Assembly (NCBI GenBank): GCA_003288255.1
Contig: CP026600.1
Span: forward strand, 868,001-932,000
Length of the DNA: 64,000 nucleotides
Direction of reading: 5' to 3'
Origin: Clostridiaceae bacterium 14S0207
GTDB taxonomy: Bacteria > Bacillota > Clostridia > Clostridiales > Clostridiaceae
Shown: positions 44,841-52,673 of the stretch, piece by piece
How positions within the stretch are numbered: position 1 is the stretch's first letter
Layout: each line of letters opens with the position of its first letter
The notes under the pieces: generated by a model
Databases searched by the model: none
What the model was told of the DNA's origin: nothing
Seen by the model: the letters and a program-made list of their open reading frames with translations, nothing else
Program-made: the position numbers and the translations under genes

Positions 44841-46013
44841 GCTTGTTGAATAACTAATTTTTACAAATACCAAAGATCATTTATGCGATAGCATGTATTT
44901 AGTAATTTTAAGTGTGTATTAGTAATTTTTAAAAATTTAAAAGATAAGTACGTTAGCACTATAAAAATTATAAATTCCAAGGATATTTTCTAGAGTTTAT
45001 CCTACTATTAACTTTATTGAGTTCGTCTATAAGATAGGATAAAAGAACCCACTTAATGTGATGTTCATAGCGGTTTTGACCGTAGAGTCTAGGGTTTTCT
45101 AGGTTATATAATTCTTTAAGTATAGAGAATAATTGTTCTATTTTTAGCCTATTTTTATATAAATTTTTACCTATTGGTGATTGTATAAAAAGAGCATTTT
45201 TATATCTTGATTGATCTTTAAAAGATTCTATACTCTTTGATTTACGCATATTTACATCTGTTAATAAGTTATATTGTAGGGTTTTAGAAACTTTAAACCA
45301 TTAAGAGTCATCATAGGCAGCATCAGCAAGTACAATAAATGGATTATAAGTTTTAAGTTCATATAACAATTCAAGAACTTGATTGTCATATACATTTGCA
45401 GTAGTTATAGAAAAAGATAATGGCAATATATTATCACATACACAAGCGGCACAATGTAACTTATATCCTTTGTATTTTCCAAGACGAGTTCCTTTTCCAT
45501 ACCTAGCTTCGCTATCATATAATGAGCTTCTTAATGCAGTACCGTCAATAGCACAAATTCTAGTTGAAGGGTTGATAAGTTCAATAAGCATAGCATAAAT
45601 ACCATAGTATACGTGTTTTTCTAGAGCTATCGCTCTTAAAGAAAATGTAGAATGATCAGGAACTTCTTTTAAACCTATAATCTTTTGAAATACAATATCT
45701 TGCTTAATTTTATATTCAAGCTCTCTAAGACTAAAAATACTATTATTTACACCATATATCATGCATGCAACAATTTGTTGATCTGAATATTTAGGTGGTC
45801 TACCCTTAGTTTTTTTAGTGTTAATGCCAAGTTTATCAAATGCAAGATTAATAGCTTGAAAAATTTTAAAATAAATATTTTCGCTTTGTATATTTAATGT
45901 TATAATCATATCTGAGTCATCCTTTGTATGTGTTTATTTTTTTAGGCGAAAATATTATACTACAAAGTGATGACTTATTTATATTTTTTGATATTTTTAT
46001 TTATTCAACAACC
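44841..46013 (-). mobile_element. IS5/IS4-like insertion sequence, inactive
   Basis: 1173 bp. Left end GCTTGTTGAATAA (44841-44853) is inverted at the right end (TTATTCAACAACC, 46001-46013) with one mismatch in 13. TA is present on both sides (44839-44840 and 46014-46015), fitting a 2-bp target duplication. It carries one transposase gene, read leftward, which is interrupted. Confidence 0.75.
44968..45909 (-). pseudogene. DDE transposase with in-frame stop (IS5/IS1182-like)
   Basis: Read on the minus strand, MIITLNIQSENIYFKIFQ ... continues to ADAAYDDS, meets TAA (bases 45301-45303), and goes on in the same frame through MRKSKSIESFKDQSRYKN to the end at 44968. Total 313 codons. DDE-type landmarks: CAIDGTALRSS (first Asp), VLADAAYD (second Asp) and YKNRLKIEQLFSILKELYNLENPRLYG (Glu region with a Y-x-x-R-x-x-I-E motif). 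The stop separates the second Asp from the Glu, so the protein cannot be active. Confidence 0.85.
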
Positions 46014-46155
46014 TAATAATGAAAAAATTACATAAAAATATACCCATAAAATGATTTTAATTACTATACATTTTTAATTTTACACATATATTTAAGATGT
46101 ATTAAGGGAATTATAAGTGGTGTAAGAGGTAAAAAAATTTTAAGGAGGTTTTAAA

Positions 46156-46392
46156 ATGAATATGAATAATTCTAATAGCACAAACAATACTTCTTCTAAG
46201 CCACAAATAGATGCTAAAAACTTAAAAACAATGGGTGACCAATTAAATCACGAATGTTTAATGAATAAAAAATTTAATCTTTATGCTCAATATTGTACAG
46301 ATGAATGTTTAAAAACTTTATGTAATGAAGCTGCAGCTGTTCATAAACAAAACTTTACAAACTTAAAAAATTATTTAGACTCTCATCAATAA
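46156..46392 (+). CDS. Small coat-like protein
   Basis: 78 residues behind TTAAGGAGG. Asn/Ser-rich N-terminus, then a helical part with four Cys (NHECLMNKKFNLYAQYCTDECLKTLCNEAAAVHKQNFTNLKNYL). It resembles the helical-hairpin (ferritin-like half) unit of clostridial CotF-type coat proteins, with the pattern of His and Glu residues; similarity is moderate. It forms a pair with the CotF-like gene 58 nt downstream, likely one operon expressed in the mother cell. Confidence 0.7.
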   Translation: MNMNNSNSTNNTSSKPQIDAKNLKTMGDQLNHECLMNKKFNLYAQYCTDECLKTLCNEAAAVHKQNFTNLKNYLDSHQ

Positions 46393-46450
46393 TGCAAAAA
46401 ATTAAAAAAATATATTAGGTAAAATATAGGAAAACATGGAGGGATTAAAT

Positions 46451-46729
46451 ATGAATAATATGGCTGATTTAAGTGAAAAAGATTTAATGAATGATTTATT
46501 AACTTCTGAAAAACAAATAATTGGTGCATATAGTACAGGGATTACAGAATCATCATGTACAAATTTTAGAAATGTATTAATAGATAATTTCAAAAGAGAT
46601 CAAGAAGTTCAATATAAAGTTTTTGATGCTATGCACAAAAAAGGTTGGTACCCAACAAAAGATGCTGCAGAACAGGATGTACAACAACTAAAATCACAAT
46701 CTCAACAAATGATGAATGAACTAAAATAA
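46451..46729 (+). CDS. CotF-family spore coat protein
   Basis: 92 residues from ATG at 46451 (MNNMADLSEKDLMNDLLTSEKQIIGAYSTGITESSC), with GGAGGG 9 nt before; the ATG at 46436 precedes that site. Matches the clostridial CotF-like coat family: DLLTSEKQIIGAYSTGITES, LRN/FRNVLIDNFKRDQEVQYKVFDAMHKKGWYPTKDA, ending in a helical Gln-rich tail. A spore-coat location is inferred from the family. A terminator follows at 46875. Confidence 0.85.
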   Translation: MNNMADLSEKDLMNDLLTSEKQIIGAYSTGITESSCTNFRNVLIDNFKRDQEVQYKVFDAMHKKGWYPTKDAAEQDVQQLKSQSQQMMNELK

Positions 46730-46874
46730 TATATTAAATTTAAATGATACATTGTTAAAACATCATAATACTGATAAAAGAATTTCTCTAAAGCAAAATA
46801 TATTTATATTAAAAATTATATAAAAGCATTTACTCATTCTACAGAACTTTAACATAGATCAAATATTAATAAAC

Positions 46875-46920
46875 AAGAGGTTATGAAAAGTTTAAAATTA
46901 CCTTTCATAACCTCTTTAAA
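46875..46920. terminator. Terminator after the coat genes
   Basis: AAGAGGTTATGAAA (46875-46888) pairs with TTTCATAACCTCTT (46903-46916), then TAAATT. The stem is perfect; the U-tract is short. Confidence 0.75.
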
Positions 46921-46942
46921 TTATATGTAACTTTTAGTAGCG

Positions 46943-46967
46943 TATAATGGGTATAATAATGTATAAT
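46943..46967 (+). promoter_or_regulatory. Three phased TATAAT boxes before the HutP-like gene
   Basis: TATAAT occurs at 46943-46948, 46952-46957 and 46962-46967, each preceded by G, about 9-10 bp apart. None has a TTGACA-like -35 at the correct distance. At least one is probably the -10 of the hutP promoter. Confidence 0.4.
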
Positions 46968-47013
46968 AAATAAAAATACTTTTATTTATAAAAAAGAAAG
47001 TGAGTTGGAATAT

Positions 47014-47430
47014 ATGGGACATAATAGTGTTGATGTAGCTAAAATCTCTGTAAAAATGGCAATTTCAACTAGAGAAGAAGAAAAACAGTTAGATAAATAT
47101 TATAAAGAATTAGGAATACTAACTACTGCGGTAGATGTAGGAGGAAGTATCAATAATTCTATAGCAAAGGTTATAGAAAGAGCATTAGTAGCGGCTAAAA
47201 GAAGCGGCGTTATCAAAGATTGTCATGTTCATGATGGTGCAGTGGCTGGGGCTACTAGAGAGGCATTATCTTATGTTTTAGAAAAAGCTAATGGACTTAA
47301 TGTAGGAGGGAAAATTGGTATTGCTCGATGTGGAGAACATTTAAGTGTTTGTGTATTTATGAGCATAGGACTTTTGCATCTAAATGAAGTAGTTATAGGA
47401 CTTGGACATAGATCAATTCCAGATTTATAA
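47014..47430 (+). CDS. hutP: HutP-family RNA-binding regulator
   Basis: 138 residues. HutP of Bacillus is a hexamer that, with L-histidine and Mg2+, binds UAG-triplet RNA in the hut leader and prevents termination. Seen here: VGGSINNSIAKVIERALVAAKRSGVI, HDGAVAGATREAL, GLNVGGKIGIARCGEHLSVCVFMSIGLLHLNEVVIGLGHRSIPDL, the clostridial HutP pattern. The two His that bind metal in the Bacillus protein seem replaced by Gly (HDGAVAG region), while the C-terminal His remains; ligand may differ. The start could be ATG at 47014 or TTG at 47005; AAAGTGAG fits either poorly. No hut enzymes follow; the next transcription unit has a UAG-rich leader (see 47448-47905). Confidence 0.87.
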   Translation: MGHNSVDVAKISVKMAISTREEEKQLDKYYKELGILTTAVDVGGSINNSIAKVIERALVAAKRSGVIKDCHVHDGAVAGATREALSYVLEKANGLNVGGKIGIARCGEHLSVCVFMSIGLLHLNEVVIGLGHRSIPDL

Positions 47431-47447
47431 AATTTAAATAATAAAGC

Positions 47448-47476
47448 TTGACAATTTCAGAAAATTTTCATAAAAT
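47448..47476 (+). promoter_or_regulatory. Sigma-A promoter of the ABC transporter leader
   Basis: TTGACA (47448-47453) and TAAAAT (47471-47476), spacing 17. Start about 47483, giving a leader of about 415 nt before the binding-protein start. It begins 17 bp after the hutP stop, so the transporter can be transcribed independently of hutP. Confidence 0.8.
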
Positions 47477-47527
47477 ATTAATTGATTTTATTCAAAAAAG
47501 TTATTTTTACTTTGAATGAAAATAATG

Positions 47528-47710
47528 TAGATATAGTAGAATTGATTTATAAACGTAGAATGGTAGTTTGAAGTAGAAGAGTAGTTTAGTAGAACAATTT
47601 TTATTTGTATAAAAGTTGTGGTAGAATAATTAAATTTTTATGTAGGGTATAGCAAAGTAGCTATATAGTGGTTTAAAAATTGTAGGTTTTTGTAGCATGG
47701 TAGGAGATAA
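47528..47710 (+). promoter_or_regulatory. UAG-triplet array, candidate HutP binding region
   Basis: About 17 TAG triplets in 183 nt. Ten of them lie in runs with an exact 8-nt period, NUAG-N4-NUAG: 47556/47564; 47574/47582/47590; 47650/47658/47666; 47693/47701 (first base of each TAG). Most have G before them (GUAG). Bacillus HutP binds UAG triplets separated by short fixed linkers, so this is the expected kind of site, although the period here is 8 rather than 7. The far end overlaps GGAGATAA (47703-47710), which can pair with the terminator arm downstream. Confidence 0.65.
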
Positions 47711-47801
47711 TAAAAAATAACTATAATTATTTATAGATGGGAGCAGTAAAAGTATGCCCTTTTATAGATTTTTATAAGTTTATTTTATTTTGACAAAACT
47801 T

Positions 47802-47825
47802 ATCTCCTTACATGGAGATTTTTTT
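47802..47825 (+). terminator. Leader terminator (attenuator) of the ABC operon
   Basis: ATCTCC (47802-47807) with GGAGAT (47814-47819), six-nt loop, followed by seven T (47819-47825). It sits 74 nt before the start codon. TTATCTCC (47800-47807) is also perfectly complementary to GGAGATAA at 47703-47710, so two structures exclude each other. Confidence 0.75.
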
Positions 47826-47898
47826 ATTTTATAAAGTAAAAAATCTAAATAAAAACCTATTATACAAATTAATAATTAAATATTTGGAGGATGGTAGT

Positions 47899-48915
47899 AT
47901 GGTAGGAAAGAAAATTTCTAAGTTAATCGTATGTTCAAGTTTAGTATTGACATGTCTAGGACTAACTGGATACTCAAATTCCAGTTCAGCAAAAGAAAAC
48001 AAAAATAAAGCGGGAATGAAAACTATAGGAATTTCCCAACTAGTAGAGCATCCGGCCTTAGATTCTTCGAGAGAAGGATTTATAGAGGGATTAAGGGAAG
48101 AAGGCTTTGTAGAAGGGAAAAACATCTTAATAGATTTTCAAAATGCCCAAGGAGATATTGTTACTGCAGATACTATAGCAAGAAAATTTGTAGGTGCTAA
48201 AAAAGATTTAATATTTGCAGTTTCAACCCCATCAGCACAAGCGGCATATAATTGCACAAAAAAAACTCCAATAGTTATGACAGCAATAACAGATCCTGTT
48301 GCAGCAGGAATAGTTAAATCTATGAATAATACCCAAACGAATGTTACAGGAACATCAGATAGAACACCAATAAAGGATCAAATTAAACTTCTAAAAAATA
48401 TTTTACAAAATACAAAAAAAATAGGAGTAATTTACAATACTAGTGAAGCTAATTCAGAAGCACAAGTTAAAGAATTGGAAAGTGCTTGTGAGGAGTATTC
48501 AATAAAAGTTATAAAAAAAGGTGTTACAGCAATAGGCGAAGTACCACAAGTTATAGGATCATTATTAGATGAAGTTGATGTTTTATATACGCCAGCAGAT
48601 AACATGATAGCATCTTCTATGGCTGTGATAACCCAAAATGCTATGAATAAAAAAATACCTGTTTTTGGAGCTGAAAAAGCTCATGTAGAAGGTGGAGCAT
48701 TTTTAACTTTAGGTGTTAATTATAAAGAATTGGGAAGAGAAACGGGAAGAAAAGCGGCTAAGATTTTAAAAGGGAAAAAGGCAAGCGATATTCCTGTAAC
48801 CTTACAAAAACAATTTGAAATAGCAGTAAATGAATATGTTATAGGTAAAATGAATATAAAAATGCCTAAAATCATTATGGATAAAGCTATTAAAGTTGGC
48901 GGAGGTGTAAAATAA
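47899..48915 (+). CDS. ABC transporter substrate-binding protein (COG2984, aromatic amino-acid type)
   Basis: 338 residues from ATG at 47899 (MVGKKISKLIVCSSLVL), 8 nt after TTTGGAGG. Binding fold of the TrpX-like group: KTIGISQLVEHPALDSSREGFIEGLREEGFVEGKNILIDFQNAQGD, STPSAQAAYNCTKKTPIVMTAITDPVAAG, VLYTPADNMIASSM, GAEKAHVEGGAFLTLGVNYKELG. Members are predicted to bind tryptophan, tyrosine or related compounds. The signal peptide has LGLTGY where a lipobox LTGC is expected, so the lipid-attached Cys seems lost (TAC for TGC). The GUAG-UAUG-GUAG sequence covers the start codon. The ATG overlaps the next gene's start by one base (TAATG). Confidence 0.88.
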   Translation: MVGKKISKLIVCSSLVLTCLGLTGYSNSSSAKENKNKAGMKTIGISQLVEHPALDSSREGFIEGLREEGFVEGKNILIDFQNAQGDIVTADTIARKFVGAKKDLIFAVSTPSAQAAYNCTKKTPIVMTAITDPVAAGIVKSMNNTQTNVTGTSDRTPIKDQIKLLKNILQNTKKIGVIYNTSEANSEAQVKELESACEEYSIKVIKKGVTAIGEVPQVIGSLLDEVDVLYTPADNMIASSMAVITQNAMNKKIPVFGAEKAHVEGGAFLTLGVNYKELGRETGRKAAKILKGKKASDIPVTLQKQFEIAVNEYVIGKMNIKMPKIIMDKAIKVGGGVK

Positions 48916-49835
48916 TGAATTTCTTTTTAATAAGCACTATAGAACAAGGATTTATATTTGGACTAGTTGCATTAGGGGTATTTATAACTTATAGAATATT
49001 AGATTTCCCAGATTTATCTGTAGACGGAACATTTCCTTTAGGAGCAGCTGTTTCAGCTTTATGTTTATCTAGTGGTATGAATCCATTTTTAAGTTTAATT
49101 TTTGCTATTATAGCAGGATTTATAGCAGGTGGAATTACAGGGCTTTTACATGTTAAATTAAAAATTACTAACCTTTTATCTGGTATTTTAGTTATGATAG
49201 CACTTTATTCTATTAATTTAAGAATAATGGGAAAACCTAATGTACAACTATTTAGCTTGAAAAAAGTTTTTGATTATGAATTTTTTAAAGTAGAAGGACT
49301 TAGTTCGTTTTTTATTATAGTTTTATGTATAATCCTATTTAAAGTTTTATTAGACTTATTTTTGAAAACAAAGTTAGGATTTTTATTAAGAGCTGTAGGA
49401 GATAATGAAAGTCTAGTTACATCTCTAGGTATGGATAAAGATATTATAAAGGTATTCGGGCTTATGCTATCTAATGGCATAGTTGCCTTTGCAGGAGCGT
49501 TAATGGCTCAATATCAAGGATTTGCGGATGTTACTATGGGTACAGGTACTGTAGTTACAGGACTTGCATCTGTAATTATAGGTTCTACTTTCCTAAAAAA
49601 TATTGGAGGTATGAAAGGAACAACTATTGCTATAGTAGGAGCAATGTTATACAAAATCATAATAAGTTTAGCTTTGAGTGTGAAATGGTTACAACCTTCA
49701 GACTTGAAATTAATAACGGCTGTAATAGTAGTTATGATTCTTTCATTAAATAATACAAATTTTAAGTTATTCAATAGAAAAGAAAAAAATGTTTTAAAAA
49801 ATAGAAATTCAGATGGTGGTGATTTAGTTGCTTAG
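48915..49835 (+). CDS. ABC transporter permease (COG4120)
   Basis: 306 residues; starts in the TAATG overlap with the binding-protein gene. Eight to nine membrane segments of the branched-chain/TrpY-like permease fold: FGLVALGVFITYRILDFPDLSVDGTFPLGAAV at the start and AVGDNESLVTSLGMDKDIIKVFGLMLSNGIVAFAGALMAQYQGFADV, the coupling-loop region. Overlaps the ATPase gene by 8 nt. Import of the same ligand as its partners. Confidence 0.92.
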   Translation: MNFFLISTIEQGFIFGLVALGVFITYRILDFPDLSVDGTFPLGAAVSALCLSSGMNPFLSLIFAIIAGFIAGGITGLLHVKLKITNLLSGILVMIALYSINLRIMGKPNVQLFSLKKVFDYEFFKVEGLSSFFIIVLCIILFKVLLDLFLKTKLGFLLRAVGDNESLVTSLGMDKDIIKVFGLMLSNGIVAFAGALMAQYQGFADVTMGTGTVVTGLASVIIGSTFLKNIGGMKGTTIAIVGAMLYKIIISLALSVKWLQPSDLKLITAVIVVMILSLNNTNFKLFNRKEKNVLKNRNSDGGDLVA

Positions 49836-50622
49836 TATACAAAATTTAAGAAAAACTTTTAATAAGGATACTGTAAATGAAAACGAGATTTTTAAAGGTA
49901 TAAATTTAGAAGTAGAAAAAGGAGATTTTATTACTATAATAGGAAGTAATGGTGCCGGAAAGTCAACTTTATTAAATATGATTTCTGGAGCTATATCTGT
50001 AGATGAGGGAATCATAACATTAGAAGGTAAAAATCTTAGTATATTAAAAGAGTATAAAATAAGCAAAGAGATAGCTAGAGTTTATCAAGATCCTAAAAAA
50101 GGAACATCACCATCTATGACAATATTAGAAAATTTATCTATAGCAGATAACAAAGGTAAGTGTTTTGGTCTAAGTTCTGCTATAAATAAAAAAGATGAAA
50201 AAAGGTTTAAGGAACTACTAGCTACCTTAGATTTAGGATTACAAAATAAAATAAATAATAAAGTTGGTCTTTTATCAGGCGGACAAAGACAAGCCTTATC
50301 TTTAATAATGGCAGTAATGAAATCACCTAAGTTACTATTATTAGATGAGCATACAGCGGCACTAGATCCTAAAACATCTGAAAAGATAATGAAGATAACA
50401 GAGAACGTTGTTAAAGAAAAAAATATTACCACACTTATGATAACTCATAATTTAAAACATGCTATAGAATATGGAAATAGATTAATAATGATGCATAGAG
50501 GAAAAATAATTTTTGATTTTAAGGGTGAAGAAAAGAAAAGTTTAACTATGGAAAAGTTGCTTTCTTGTTTTGAGAAAACAGGTTCAGAAGACATGGTAAG
50601 TGATCGTCAGTTATTTTCATAA
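49828..50622 (+). CDS. ABC transporter ATP-binding protein (COG1101)
   Basis: 264 residues; TTG start at 49828 behind GGTGGTGA, overlapping the permease gene. Walker A GSNGAGKSTLL, Q-loop ARVYQDPKKGTSPSM, signature LSGGQRQALSLIMAVM, Walker B LLLLDEHTAALDPK and switch His in MITHNLKHA. Last gene of the transporter operon, closed by the hairpin at 50638. Confidence 0.94.
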   Translation: MLSIQNLRKTFNKDTVNENEIFKGINLEVEKGDFITIIGSNGAGKSTLLNMISGAISVDEGIITLEGKNLSILKEYKISKEIARVYQDPKKGTSPSMTILENLSIADNKGKCFGLSSAINKKDEKRFKELLATLDLGLQNKINNKVGLLSGGQRQALSLIMAVMKSPKLLLLDEHTAALDPKTSEKIMKITENVVKEKNITTLMITHNLKHAIEYGNRLIMMHRGKIIFDFKGEEKKSLTMEKLLSCFEKTGSEDMVSDRQLFS

Positions 50623-50637
50623 AATAAGATATAATAC

Positions 50638-50675
50638 AAATAACCTTAAAGGTAGAGTTCTTTTAAGGTTATTTA
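50638..50675 (+). terminator. Terminator of the HutP-neighbour ABC operon
   Basis: AAATAACCTTAAA (50638-50650) pairs with TTTAAGGTTATTT (50662-50674). Confidence 0.85.
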
Positions 50676-50788
50676 TTGTAAAAAACTAAAAGTATAGTTA
50701 ATTTATATACAAGATTATTAGTTATCTATAAAATTTTTCAATGATTAAAAAAAACCTCATAGTAATTTTCTATATAAGGGATTTTGTG

Positions 50789-50817
50789 TTGAATTATGGA
50801 AAATAAAAGTATATACT
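50789..50817 (+). promoter_or_regulatory. Sigma-A promoter of the OppA-like gene
   Basis: TTGAAT (50789-50794) and TATACT (50812-50817), spacing 17; start about 50824. Confidence 0.65.
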
Positions 50818-50888
50818 TTGTTTTGTTTGTGATAGGTATTGAAAATGGTATAAAAAGTTTTAAAGAAAATTTCATGGGGTGAGAAATT

Positions 50889-52502
50889 ATGAAAAAAAAA
50901 TTAATAGCTTCTTTAATAGCTTTAACGTTAGGAATTTCTTTAGTAGGATGTTCTAGTAATGCTACCGTTAAGAATGATACATCAAAAGAAAAAAAAGTTA
51001 AAGTAGAAGAAAAAACTGAAGGTAAAATCAAAGAAGGCGGGAATTTTATATTTTCTGCTTCAACAGATCCAACGTCTTTAAATCCATTTTTTCAGTTAAA
51101 TAGAGTTACATTTACAGTAAATAATATTTTATATGATCCTTTATTTGTACAAGATGGAGATAAAACAAGATATTATCTTGCTAAAGATCTAAAAGTTTCT
51201 GATGATATGCTTACTTATACTCTAATATTAAAAGATAATTTAAAATGGCATGATGGTAAAAAAATTACTTCCGATGACATCGTATTTTCAGTTAAAACCG
51301 TCCAAGATAAAAATCAAAATATAAGTTCTAGAGATGGATTTGTTGTTGGGGGAAAAGATGTACAGGTAACAAAAAAAGATGATTTGACTGTTGAATTTAA
51401 ATTATCTCAAGTATATACTCCTTTTAAAGCTTCATTAGAAGGATTCAAACCTATTCCAAAGCATATTTTTCAAGGGAAAAAGAATATAGAAAAGGATGAA
51501 GCATCAACTTCAAAACCAGTAGGGTCAGGTCCATTTAAATTTAAAGAATGGAAAAAAGGAGAGGCTTTAACCCTTGCAAGATTTGATGATTATTATGGTG
51601 GAAAACCTCATTTAGATAATGTTATTTTTAGAATAGTATCAGATAAAAATTCAGCACAAGCAGCTTTTCAAAATGGAGAAATAACTGCATCTTATCTAAC
51701 AAATGAAAATTATAATAAATTTTCTAAGGATGAAAATTTCAAAACATATACATTTGATGAAAATATGTTAAATTATTTAAATATAAATAATAAAACAAAA
51801 GGTTTGGATAAAAAAGAAGTAAGACAAGCTATTGCATATGGCTTAAATAAGGAAGAACTTCTAAAGGCTGATTCAGGAACTTTAGATAATATTAAACCTG
51901 CATATTCTTGTCTAACTCCTCAAACAAGTTGTTATACAGATGAGGTTGAAAAATATAAGTATAATCCAGAAAAAGCAAAAGAATTATTAAAAAAATCAGG
52001 AACTTCTAATTTAAAAATAAATATTAATTACATGTCTGGTAGTGAAACAGATAAAAAATTAGCACTTTTAATCCAACAACAACTAGGAGACATTGGTATT
52101 AAAGTTAATCCAATAGGTGTAGATTCTGAAACTTATTTTGCTAAAACAGGTGGAGATAAACCAAGAGATTATGATATAGTAACTAATGCCTATGTAATGG
52201 GGACAGAACCAAGTGCATATTATCCAGCATTTGAAACAAATAATCCATTTAATGCTTCTTGTTATTCTAATCCAGAAGTAGATAAATTATTTAAAGAGGC
52301 TAAAATAGAAGTAAATGAGGGAAAAAGAAAAGAACTATATGAAAAAGCTCAAAAAATTATAGCAAATGATGTAGCTATATATCCATTGGATTATTCAATT
52401 TCTAAAATAGCTACAGTTAAGAATTTAGGTGGCATAAAGGAAGCTAAACTAGTTCCTATTTATATGTTTGAAGATATGTCTAAGTTATATTTTACTGAAT
52501 AA
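50889..52502 (+). CDS. Oligopeptide-type ABC substrate-binding lipoprotein
   Basis: 537 residues behind TGGGGTGAG. Signal peptide with lipobox SLVGC (Cys at 21). Family 5 binding protein: STDPTSLNPFFQLNRVTFTVNNILYDPLF, LKWHDGKKITSDDIVFSVKTVQD, KPVGSGPFKFKEWKKGEALTL, KEVRQAIAYGLNKEEL, and YDIVTNAYVMGTEPSAYYPAFETNNPFNASCYSNPEVDKLFKEA. Ligands of this family include peptides and nickel chelates; not decided. No permease genes adjoin, so it may use a system encoded elsewhere. Confidence 0.9.
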   Translation: MKKKLIASLIALTLGISLVGCSSNATVKNDTSKEKKVKVEEKTEGKIKEGGNFIFSASTDPTSLNPFFQLNRVTFTVNNILYDPLFVQDGDKTRYYLAKDLKVSDDMLTYTLILKDNLKWHDGKKITSDDIVFSVKTVQDKNQNISSRDGFVVGGKDVQVTKKDDLTVEFKLSQVYTPFKASLEGFKPIPKHIFQGKKNIEKDEASTSKPVGSGPFKFKEWKKGEALTLARFDDYYGGKPHLDNVIFRIVSDKNSAQAAFQNGEITASYLTNENYNKFSKDENFKTYTFDENMLNYLNINNKTKGLDKKEVRQAIAYGLNKEELLKADSGTLDNIKPAYSCLTPQTSCYTDEVEKYKYNPEKAKELLKKSGTSNLKININYMSGSETDKKLALLIQQQLGDIGIKVNPIGVDSETYFAKTGGDKPRDYDIVTNAYVMGTEPSAYYPAFETNNPFNASCYSNPEVDKLFKEAKIEVNEGKRKELYEKAQKIIANDVAIYPLDYSISKIATVKNLGGIKEAKLVPIYMFEDMSKLYFTE

Positions 52503-52525
52503 ATTATTGTAAAAATATATGAAAT

Positions 52526-52566
52526 AAAAAAGACTATTTTGCTTAAGTGTGAAATAGTCTTTTTTG
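52526..52566 (+). terminator. Terminator of the OppA-like gene
   Basis: AAAAAAGACTATTT (52526-52539) pairs with AAATAGTCTTTTTT (52552-52565). Confidence 0.92.
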
Positions 52567-52673
52567 TAAAAAAATGTTTTTAGATTTTAGAGTTTTTTTG
52601 GTATATTTAAATAAGGAAATTTAATATGGTTAATAAATAGGTAAGATACAATCTATTCGTAGGAGGACTATTT

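Noticed and set aside
47528-47710. UAG/GAG repeats as a TRAP binding site
   Set aside because: TRAP sites are GAG/UAG with 2-3 nt spacers, about 11 in a row; here the spacing is 8 nt between triplets in short runs, and a HutP-family gene sits next door. TRAP is not typical of Clostridium.
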